In this document: positions 11,943 to 23,900 of the stretch, piece by piece
How positions within the stretch are numbered: position 1 is the stretch's first letter
How the letters are laid out: every line of letters begins with the position of its first letter
Source of the DNA: Lytechinus pictus
Taxonomy: Eukaryota; Echinodermata; Echinoidea; Temnopleuroida; Toxopneustidae
Assembly (NCBI RefSeq): GCF_037042905.1
Contig: NC_087252.1
Span: 26,573,494-26,637,493 of the forward strand
Direction of reading: 5' to 3'
Length of the DNA: 64,000 nt
Made by a program: the position numbers and the translations under genes
Notes under the pieces: model-generated
What the model saw: only the letters and a program-made list of their open reading frames with translations
Told to the model about the DNA's origin: nothing
Databases searched by the model: none

Positions 11943-14900
11943 CTGAAAGACAAAACATACAAGAAAGTGATATGAGACGAAATCAATATTTTTTTGTCTA
12001 TTTATACAGAAAGAGAACATCTTATAAATCATTAGGGCCCCGTCTTACAAAGAGTTACGATTGATCCAATCAATCGATACTCTCTGGAAATCCATCAGTG
12101 TCATCATTTTTTCTACGGGAAATGTGCACAATGTCAACAAAGAGAAGCATAGTGAATTTTCAAGACAACGATGAATGCATGAACATACATCATAGCTAGA
12201 AAATATTTTGAACAAACATGCATAATAGATGTTGACATCGCTGGTTGTCCATAGTTGCGATCGATCAGATCAATCGCAACTCTTTGTAAGACGGGGCCCT
12301 GATGGGTGTTTCATAAAGCTTGACTGGAACGTGTTCTCATGTCGTAAGTCAGCTACATAGGGATATATCACTTAGCCCAAGAAAGGGTCACCAGTCATGT
12401 GCAAATTCATTTGTTACTTACGAACAGCTTAATGACACTCCCACCTGAGCGGTAAACCTTTATACAAGTTAGTGATCCAGTAGCACAAAATTTATAATCT
12501 TTTTAGTAGAAAAGAAAAGAAAACTTTGTTGTGGTTCTGATGTAATTATTCTTAGACCACACTGAATGATAATTAACTCAAATATGTAATGATATTGCAT
12601 AAGTTTTCTCTTGGAAATGAATAAGTACCAATTTAAATTTGCATTTCAACATGCATTTACAAATTGACTAAGTTTTTAATCTTAGAGCATTTTCTCTTCA
12701 CAGATACAAGTCAACCCGATAACTTCATTCCATAGCTTACCTGTACACTCCAACGACGACGGCGTGGTCTCTCTCGTAGGGTTCAAGGGTCAACTGCTCC
12801 TGGGGCTTGAGTTTCTCCGCTTGAAGTTTCTTGACCTCTCCGGCAAACACCGCTTCAGGTTGGGCCGTGGAATCGATGCAGTTGGCCTGATGGACGAAAA
12901 CAAATACAATTCAGTCTGTGTTATTCAAATCCCTTGAGACCATAGAAATCTTATTGATTCAATTCAACTTAATGTTAAGTAACATGCTTTGCACATCCAG
13001 TACCCTGACTCACAAAGAGTTGGGTTTGATCTTATCAACCAAAGCTATGGAAAGCCAATAATGATAGTATATAATATATAAATTTATAGAGAGCAGAAAC
13101 TATTCCATAAAGTATATATTCTACTGCGCTATTAAGGACTCCTATAAAGCTTGTTATTAATTAAATAGATGTGTTTTGAGCTTTGATTTAAAGTTGTTTA
13201 CCGATGGTGCTTTCCTAACTTCCAGGGGTAAGCTATTCCAGAGCTTGGGGCTACACAAGCAAATGCTCGATCACCTAGCGTTAATTTTGTTTTGAAGGAT
13301 GGAATCTGTTAAAGCAGAGGATCCACTGAACCGCACAAATTGTGACCATGATTACTGGTTTTATGCCTCAATAATTCTATAATCACAACAGCTGAAATGC
13401 AGATGTCTGACCAAAAATGTTCTCTATATACTGATGTATATTCATGCATGCACCAACGTCTTGACAATTCAATGTGCTCCCTCTGTGTTTACAATGGGGC
13501 AATGTGCAAATTTCATACAGGAAAAAAAGAATGAAATTACTGGCTTTCCATAGTTGAGGTTGATCACAATCACAGCTCTCTGAAAGATGGGGGACTGGGC
13601 TGATGAATTGCTTTGGCCGAGGTGATTATTTGACTCAAGGAAGGTCGACTTAACGCGATCATTTCCCTTTGTTCTTATTTTAAAAAATTCTAATTTTGGT
13701 TCTTCAAAATGGGCTAAACATTAGGCTTATAGTGTAACAAGTGGAATGCCTCTGGCCGTCTCACCTGCATCACGCGATTCAATATAGCAGCAGTGCTGAT
13801 TTTGAAAACTACTATAACTCGCACAAGATGTTCAGTGATACTTGGTTACTCTTATTTCCACGTTTTATGAAGTAGACCAATACACTTATAGAGATATGAT
13901 GGCAATTCAACAAATACCCCCAACGTGGCCAAAGTTCTTTGACCTTACATGACCTTTGACCTTGATCATGTGACCTGAAACTCGCACAGGATGTTCAGTG
14001 ATACTTGATTACTATTATGTCCAAGTTTTATGAACTAGACCAACACACTTTCAAATTTATGGCTGTAATTCAACAAATACCCCAATTTGGCCAAAGTTCA
14101 TTGACCCTAAATGACCTTTGACCTTGATCATGTGACCTGAAACTTGCACAGGATGTTCAGTAATACTTGATTACTATTATGTCCAAGTTTCATGAATCAG
14201 ATCCATAAACTTTCAAAGTTATGATGGTAATTCAACAGATACCCCCAATTCGGCCAAAGTTCATTGACCCTAAATGACCTTTGACCTTGGTCATGTGACG
14301 TGAAACTCATGCAGGATGTTCAGTGATACTTGATTAACCTTATGTATAAGTTTCATGAACTAGGTCCATATATTTTCTAAGTTATGATGACATTTCAAAA
14401 ACTTAACCTTAGGTTAAGATTTTGATGTTGATTCCCCCAACATGGTCTAAGTTCATTGACCCTAAATGACCTTTGACCTTGGTCATGTGACATGAAACTC
14501 AGGCAGGATGTTCAGTAATACTTGATTAACCTTATGGATAAGTTTCATGAACTAGGTCCATATACTTTCTAAGTTATGCTGTCATTTCAAAAACTTAACC
14601 TCAGGTTAAGATTTGGTGTTGACGCCGCCGCCGCCGTCGGAAAAGCGGCGCCCATAGTCTCACTCTGCTATGCAGGTGAGACAAAAATACCATCCCAAAA
14701 GTTTCAAAGTATTATATCTACAGGAACTATTTTGGGCAATTCCATAAAATGATCAACCTTTTTGTACATCCGACCCCCATTTTTGTCACTTCACTTCATA
14801 AACTGAATAAGTCATGGTCAATTAGAGAACATGACAGACTGTCAAAAGAACAAGATATCAGAGACAAATGTCAAGGTCCCACATATAGGGGGTCAGAGTA

Positions 14901-17900
14901 CATATTTCATGGAATTGCCCCTTTCAAATTTTGGAGATGTACATCAAAGTTTGAAAATAATTGGGGGTTGGTTTCAATGACTATGTGCATACAGCAATCT
15001 TTGCACCACAACACATAAACTCTTCATGAACACAGCATGACCAACCTACAGTGTGTACAAGGTACACTGAATGTACATACAGTGCAGCTAATGATAGTGT
15101 GTGCATTGGAGATACAGCAGAAGGCAGTCAACACAGCCAACAGACTTTTTGAATCAAATTGGAGAAAACTGGTCATAAGCTGAACCCATCTTACAGACGG
15201 TTCTCAGAATCAGGCTACTTGTATCTAAACTAGAGTTTTTCATCCTATATTGTGGTCTGTTTTAAGGTTTTTGAGGACAAATACAGTCACTCATACACAT
15301 GTTTCATCTCAGTTTGAGAATTTTTTATATCAGCTGCTCACAAAGTAAAACGATCCCTTTAAGCAGACTCTCTTGTACACAGGAAACATGTATTTCTCGT
15401 AACAGTAAGAATACAAATATAAGCTATGTGTCTCATACATCGATCTAGTATTTCTTGAAGGTAAAACACAATAATTGAAGTAATTTGAGGAAAAAAATGA
15501 ACTTAAAGATAAAGGGCACTAGCGCACCAAGTGGGAATCAAACCTGTTACAACCCCCATGTGGACAATTGCAAAAGCAATTTAGTACAAGAAATTAGAAG
15601 GCACTGACAATAATTAGTTTTGTCTGCATGATTAGTTTGTCATGAAAAACTGACCTTAATTGAGATGACAAAGTGGCCTTCATTCTTGAGGAAGTTATGG
15701 GCGTTGATGGCGACTATCCTGGCTTGGTCTGGCTGTGCGACGTCAGCAAATACACAGTCTACCATACCTATAAAATAAAATAAATATGCAAGCGTACTGT
15801 TATAAAGATAATTGAAAGTAGTTGCGGTAAATACTGATTTCAAAAGAAAGTCTGTAAAACTAAGGCTAATTGTTACTATATCACAGGAGATCTAAATGTG
15901 GTGCACTTACATGAAATGAACTTTGTGAAATCATTAATTAGCTGAAAAGAAAAATCACATCGAAGATCCTCTACACAGATAAGCACATGTGGGACAGTGT
16001 ACTATTCTTGTTTGGAAAACGACCTGACATGTTAGTTGAATTTCATGTTTGTTTTGCCAATTGCTCAGCAATTCACAATTTGTTCCAGAGTCTATTGAAA
16101 CATATCTCTTTATTTATGCAAACAAACACTTTGGAGGTCATTTCATTGAATTCTGTGTAAACTCATTTTGAAATCATTACAACTGACATTTATCTTTAAT
16201 TTCAGATGGTTTGAAAAGTAGTGGCTGCACAATGAAAACCTGAAAGGGCAAGTTTAGGAGAGGAAGGGATTGACTGAGGTGAAGATCAGGGATAAGGACG
16301 ATTGCCCAGAGTGATAGGAAAATCTGACCATCCCTGTTCAACAGGAACAAAACCTTGGAACCTTGAACTAACTGACCAACAGGTAGATAAACAGTAATCT
16401 ATCAAATACACATCTTAAAATTTGGCATTCTTCGGAGTCCTTATTTAAGATGAAACTCCAAACTATTAACACAATCAAAATAATCATGAAAGTAGCTATC
16501 ATCTTACAGTGCACTCATTAACCAAGTCACGAAAGACAGTCATAATAATTTTGATGGTCGACCTGCTGGAAAAAGAATAGATATTCACCGAGTCACCAGA
16601 TTTTGAATTGATATATACGTACCGACCAACATTCGGTATTTGTGTGGATGTCTGGCGTCTTCTATAATCGGAATGATGTTAGTTCGTTTCTTCGCTACGT
16701 TCATGAGATCACGCCCTGATCGATGTGAGAACTCTACTGCATAAACTAACCCCTCCTGAAATGAGCAAAGAGTATGTTACAATTAAAATCACTACTAACA
16801 TATTTATTACAATTATACTTTCCATTATGAGCAGATACAATTTACAACCACCAACATTATAATCATTGTTCTCATCATCATTATCATCATCATCGCCGTC
16901 ATCACCACCACTCTCATCATCATCACCATCCTCATCACCACCACTCTCATCATCACCACCACCACCCTCATCATCATCACCACCAACCTTATCATCACCA
17001 TCATCATCATCATTACCACTACCACCAACCTAATCATCATGATGATCATGATGATCACCACCATCTTCATCATCATCATCATCATCACCACCACCACCAC
17101 CACCTTCATCATCATCACCACTACCACCAACCTAATCATCATTACCACCCTCATCATCATCCGCATCATCATCATCACCACCAACCTTATCATCACCATC
17201 ATCATCATCACCATCATCATCATCACCATCATCCTCCTCACTACCACCAACATCAAAAACATTCATGACAACTACAAACACTACAATCACCACCACCACC
17301 GCCATTCCTCCTTACCGGTCCAACCAGATCCGAGACATGAGACACCGTCGTCCCTGATGCAGCACCAAGGTACAGAACCTTGCTTCCGGGTTTCATGTGT
17401 ATGTGATCCACGCCACCCAAGATGGCTGCTGCTAGCTTCGATCGGAAAGGGTTCCAGGCTCTGTACTCCAACTTCTTCTCTCCCTCCTATTAAAGGTAAA
17501 TGAAAGTAGTTGCAGTGAACAGTTGTTGCATGAGAAAGCCTGTAAAACCACGGTTTCATTCTCACAATATGAGCCTAGATCTAGATCTGGTACAGCTAGG
17601 TTAAATTCTGTGAATTCTAAACTGAAGATCTGCAACACAAATAAGGACAACGTCTGTCTGGGATGCCATGCTTATGTTGTTGCTAATTTCTCAGCAATTA
17701 CACAATTTCTTATAAACAGAATACAGATACCTGGGCCCTGTCTTACAAAGAGTTGCGATTGATCCAATTCAATCAATCACAACTATGGAAAGCCAGCAAA
17801 GTCAACATAGAAAATGCATGTTTACTTGAAAAAATTCTAGATATGAATGTATATCCATACATTCATTGATTTCTTGACAATTTGGTGTGTTCTCCTTTGT

Positions 17901-20900
17901 TTACAAAGGACATTTTGCAAATTTCCTGTAGAAAAAATTATGACACTGATGGATTTTCTATAGAGTTACAATTGATTGGATCAATCGTAACTCTTTGTAA
18001 TACGGGGGCCCTGGACGGCCACTTCACTGGATTCTGTACAGATTCATTTTGAAATTATTACCAAAACTGACATTCATCATTCAGGGTGAAAAAATCATCA
18101 GGGATTAATGCAATATGGAGTTGGATGGACGAGATTTCTGCAGGCTAGGCACAGCTCATGACATCATTATCGTAATTAAAAAAAAAATGAATGCCTTCTT
18201 TCCATTTAAAATTTGACTTCTAAATCATTTTAAGAGCCCCACCATATTTTTCAAAATCACGTCTACAACAAAAGCATGAAAATGAAAGCTGGGGGGGGGG
18301 GGGGTGACTTACCTCAATACTAATCCTCTTCTCTCCATAGACTGATTCCCCAGGCACCAAGTTCTTGGTGACCAATGCATCCTCCTTGCCTCTTGCAATA
18401 AACACACCTGAAACAGAGAGAATGGACTGGTAAAGGAGTCTACAGCAGAACAATGATCTCTCCACAGCTCACTGTACTTTGAACTGCTTAGCAGGAGATC
18501 CAAACAAATGACAATCAATACTGCTAATCTCTATGGATAATCCCTTTTAATCCTTGCTTTGTGGTCATTGTCTAATATACACCAGCTTGGGACTACATGT
18601 AATCTACATGTATGACAGTACCATCAGAAAATTTGCATGTGGCATTTGAACTTCTGCGAGAACAAAACTTTTTAAGCAAAGCATTATCTTCATGATATCT
18701 ACACAAGAAAATCCAGACTTCTTTACGAAATACCTAGAAATGAATTCGTAAATTCATGCATTATTGCATGAGCAAAGGGAGTGATACATTCAATATTAGA
18801 AAGATAAAGATCAAATATTATTTAACATCAATGATTCTGAAGAAACTTTATAAGTCAAGGAGTGTACATCTCACCATCTGACTAAAAAATAACACCAAGT
18901 TGTAGGTCTTTGTACTCTTATTCTAAGAACTGACTTACCAACCAAACATGTGAATCTCTTTGAGGATGTGCGTAACACGGGTGTTACGGCTCAGACAATA
19001 AACAACTTTATCAACAACTTGACTTCGGATCAAAGTGAAGAAATTGTTTTTGTTCATCATCGCCAATAACAAGGTCCCTTAATTAAAATTCATTGTTTTT
19101 TCTTAAAACCTTTCATAATGAACATATTAGTGTCGAGAATGACTAACGTTTTTAAAGGGACCCTACACTCGCAAGAGTAGGTCAAAACTGGAGCTGAAAT
19201 TGAGAGAAAACATGACAAGATCTAGTGAGTAAAATAATCGCTGCACTAATTGCTGATAAAGTTAAGCAATACTAAAATCCTTCTAAATAAATCATTATAA
19301 TTTTTAAGAAAAAGCTTAAAAACTGCAGGCTAGTTTCATGATATCATCTCCTGGAACCCTAGCCTATAATTTAGGCAGAAATAGCTGCTATACCTCTGCT
19401 GCTACGCTAAAACCGGTGACGCGACATTTGCTCCTGCAACAATTGCTCCGGGCTTTATTTCTTCTAAGATATAGGGTTAGATTTAGTGTCAGGTTCAGGA
19501 TAGGGTAGTTTTACATTAAGGGTTGAAGTTGGTCATTCCAATTGTGTGTGGAATTTATAGGGGAGCAATTGTCGCCGGAGCAATCATGGAACCCTAAAAC
19601 TAAGCAATACGTCTGATACAGCAAAACTAAGAACAACAAAGGGTGCAAACATCTTGCTCTTCATTTTGTTTTCTCTTGCATTAAATCAGAGTCGCTGAAC
19701 ACTTGTAGCCCAACAGCAAAGATATAGCTAAAGCCTCGACCTAATACAGACTACTAGAACCTCTGAAAGTATTTATGCAAATAATTACACATTTCCAGTT
19801 TTATAAAGACAAAATTACATTAGGAGAACAAGGAAATAAGAAAATACCTTGAAGTCTGTGAGGTTCTATGACGACTCTAGCACCACCTCGCATCCCACCG
19901 CGACCACCTGTAGTAAAAGAAATTCCATGGCCCAGAAATTACTTCCCCTTTCACTTAATGGTATCTTCAATAATTTTACCAAAAAATATTACCAATAAAA
20001 TATCATTCAAATCAAATTTTATTCATTTTAAACAGCAAAAAAAAACAAAAAAACATACGAGACAAATAATAATGGGAAAAAACATAACAGAATATGGAGG
20101 CATATGGAGGGAGATAACAAAAGCAAGAATATTTTCACCTAAGTTATCCCCTAAATAATCAAAATATAAGCTAGTAAAAGGCGACCAGGTGTTCAATACA
20201 ATATTGTTAATAAGATATGCAGATTGAAAAGGTAAACAAAACGATACCAAGGTAATATTTTCCTGATTCATTCATGTAAAATATATATCTTGAAATAATA
20301 AGTTTGATAAAAAAAAATCTTCTCTTTTCATGAAGTTGGACCTCCACAATAGGGAGTTTACGCTTCCACTACGAAATATGCCTTTGGGAGCATTGAGAAT
20401 GTATTGTCAAGTGCCCTTCATAACGAAACAGTCTTTGTCGAGAGTTATAGTGAATCAGAGCAGCAGATATGTCCATGACTCTCGACGAACAACATATTTG
20501 TAATTTTTCGTCAGCTCAGAAACTTGCGACAAACCTGCTGTTCTGGGCCCCATCTTACGAAGAGTAACTCTATGGAAATCCATCAGTGTCATAATTTTTT
20601 CTACAGGAAATTTAGCACAATGTCCTTTGTAAACAAAGAGAAGCACAGTGAATTTTCAAGAAAACAATGAATGCATGAATATACATCATAGTTAGAAAAT
20701 ATTTTGAACAAACATGCTTTAAAGATGTTGACGTTGCTGGCTTTCCATAGTTGTGAATGATCGGATCAATCGCAACTCTTTGTAAGACAGGGCCCTGGAT
20801 CACCAATTTTCGACAAAGACTTCTTAGCTGTTCATCGTCTTTGACGGGTATTTGTAATGCACTCGCTGTGTGCTTGAGCCCGTCCCCTTTGCAGTTGCAA

Positions 20901-23900
20901 AAACTACCTCTTGACCCAGAGCGACCTACCTCTTCCTCCCCTACCCCGCGGGCCACCTCGCCCTCTTGGTCCACCTCGACCACCAAATCCTGAAAAGGTT
21001 ATTAGAAAAGAAAAGAGAGAGATCGGTTAGGATTTAGAAGTGGATGTAGTGAGTGAACAAGAAACAATGACAATAAGACAAGAGTTTTAAAGTGATTGGT
21101 TAACATTGGTTTGACTTTTTAAAAATCTGAGCTAGAAGGTCACACTTGTCACCTGTGTCTGTGATATGTTACAAAAATGAAGCCCAGAAAAAAATTGCGT
21201 TCGAAAATAATTATTTAGTGCTTCAAAAATTGAAATATAAAGTGACCGGAAACACCATCTTAATTTCATCCCATACACTTGTGTGTACTATTTACAAAAT
21301 CGGGGTTTGCCTTGTAGTTTTAGCTTTTCATTCTCAATAATGGCTGTTTTCAGGGTTTATTAGTTCTAATACATGCACTTGTACACATGTTTCATCTTGG
21401 TTTGAGAATTTTTTTAATCGGCTGCTCACAAAGTTAAACAATACCTTTAAAGACACAGCTTTGTGATAAATTACAATTAATTTTTGTGATTGAATGTACA
21501 TTGTGTCCAATGTAATCAATCAAGAAATTTTGCTCTTTGCTGTTACCATATCCATTGATGTAATATTCATATTTGCTTTAATGCATGAAAATGATAAATG
21601 AAAAAAAAAAAATGTTTTTTCCAATTTGAGGAGCGGAAAATCAGATTTCCGGTAACTTTGACCTTCTGAAAGCTGTCTTCTTCTATATAAAATACACGAG
21701 TCTACATGTAGATCTGTACTGACCGCAGAGAAACGTTGTTCGTGCTAACAGAGGCCGTTACAATCAGTATTAAATGTCACAACGATACATTATGTTACAA
21801 CAGGTTATTTACATCTTAGATCAACTATTGACAGCACAATCCGAAAGATGTGACATAATGTGACTGGTCTTACTGTTGGCACTCTGTTAGGCTAATAATG
21901 TTTTTGTGCGGCCAGTACAGGACGTTAGTAGATGAGTTTAGGTTTTTCCAGGTAATTAACTACTAACAACCAGATCTAGTACTGGGCGTTAGTAGACGAG
22001 TTTAGGTTTTTCCAGGTAATTAACTACTAATGACCATTTCTAGACTAAGTTCCCACCTGGCTCAGGTTATTAACAATATTCTCAACAGGATACATCAGTT
22101 CAAAGTGAAGAAATTGTTTTGTTCATCATTGCCAGGTGGAAAAAACTGTGATGCAGTAAAAAAATAAAAATAAAAACAAATAAAACTACACCCAAAACAG
22201 AACAAAGTTGGTTTTCAAAGTGGGTTGAAAATATTCACCTCCTCTGCCGCCACCTCCTCCACCGAATCCCCCTCGTCCTCCACCGAATCCCCCTCGTCCT
22301 CCGCCAAAGCCCCCTCGGCCGCGCCCTCCTCGATCTCCTCCACCTCCCCGGAAGCTACCTCTTGGTGAGAATCCTGTCAAAGTAAAGGTATCAATAGATT
22401 AAAGCCAATACGAACCACTATCCTCATATAGCAGCACCACCTCAAGTCATCAACTATTCGAATCTGGCCAAGATTCCTAGCCCACAATGCGACACTCTGG
22501 GGGGCGGCTGGCCACTTACATCGAAGAGTGGATACCATGCGCGACCAAAGACACATGTAAAAAGGATGTCTTTTTCAAGATAGGGCACGTTACGTAAAAA
22601 TGAAAAAAGGTTATCTATTTCGCTAGGAAAGCTACGTGTTTAGGGTCAAATTTGGGAGGGCCACTCGTCAATGGAAGTGGCCCCCCAGGGGGACTGTGAC
22701 ATTTGCAAACAATTAGTGGTAGGGAAATTTGCTTGAAGTTGGCCAGTGTAAAACTGATGGGCGCTAATGCAGTTTTGCACCGGCAGACTTCGATATTCCC
22801 CACAATAAATTGTTCACAAATGTCAAAGCAAGTCCCTCAAACACATTTCAAGTTCAATATGCCCAGCGCTTTTACAAATGTGGCGACATTATCGTTCAAA
22901 TTCTCAAACATCGCTTCGCTCGGCTTTGCGGCAATTTACTGAAGTTAGTGACCAAATCATGTGAACTTCCGCAGGACTAAAGTTAGTGACCAAATCATGC
23001 GAACAAACTTCCGCAGGCGAATCTTTTGGTCGCAAACTTCAGTCTAATATAAAAATTACGGCAAAGAAAGCGATGTCTGACTTAGACCAAAAGCTTCGGT
23101 ATCTGTTTTATTGGTTGTTCCGCTGAACTCTGTTGGCTCCACTCTCCAATTACAGAGACCGAAGTTCTTACTCAATCTGTACAGGGACTCAATGGCCATA
23201 TGTTTATGTATTGAGTTTGGATAAACCAGGGAAGTGGGAGTTGCGCGACAGCCAAGTCAGTCACTGTTTTTTCCCCCCTTATAAGTTAGTTTTTTCCTGT
23301 TTTGGTGCATTTCAGGCCAAAACGGAGTAATCTCTATTTTGGCCCAGTTCTTTTTATATAACTTTATGAAATAAAGACAAAAATCGATGAGCCCCGTCGG
23401 GGGATTTTGCATTGTCTACCCCCTAATGGCGGCTGCACGATCGCGAGCCGTCTGTGTACAAGCAGTTAAAAAAAATTTAAAATGTTAAAAAACTCCTCGA
23501 CCTCGAAACAGACGGCTGCCCCTGTCTATGACTATGTCTGTATGTCCGAGTATTCAAAAGATAACGAGATTGGGGCGAAATACAGCCGTTCCCGATATTT
23601 GGAAAGGCAGTGGGCATTTGTTTATTATAGGCCTAATTTCTGGTGGGGAAATTAACTTGAACTTGAAGTTGAACTAGTACAGTAGAGGCGCACGGCCAAT
23701 ATGGGAGACTCTCTCCAATAGGGGAGACAATCTCCCACATTGGAGACTTGCTTTGCAAAAGGACAAAAGAAACAACACCAACAAAAGCATGATTTTTTCC
23801 ACCCAAAATTTTGTCTCACTGAGGTCAGAAGCCCATTTGTTTTGTGTGTGATTGACAACAAAAATCCTTATCAAAACAAAAGTAGACGGTGAATTTTTAA

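Noticed and set aside
17253-17650. Overlapping minus-strand frames around fibrillarin exon 6, including one running into Gly-rich sequence
   Set aside because: The true exon stops at the GTAAG donor at 17316. The extension is the intronic CAT repeat and other frames lack homology.
18040-18110. Another C/D snoRNA candidate in intron 5 (AATGATGA on the minus strand)
   Set aside because: No CTGA box at a suitable distance and no terminal stem; the sequence is the end of a MITE.
20810-20870. GACGATGAAC in intron 3 as a snoRNA box C
   Set aside because: Box C is imperfect, no box D or antisense element follows, and the surrounding GTCTTTGTC inverted pair suggests a repeat.
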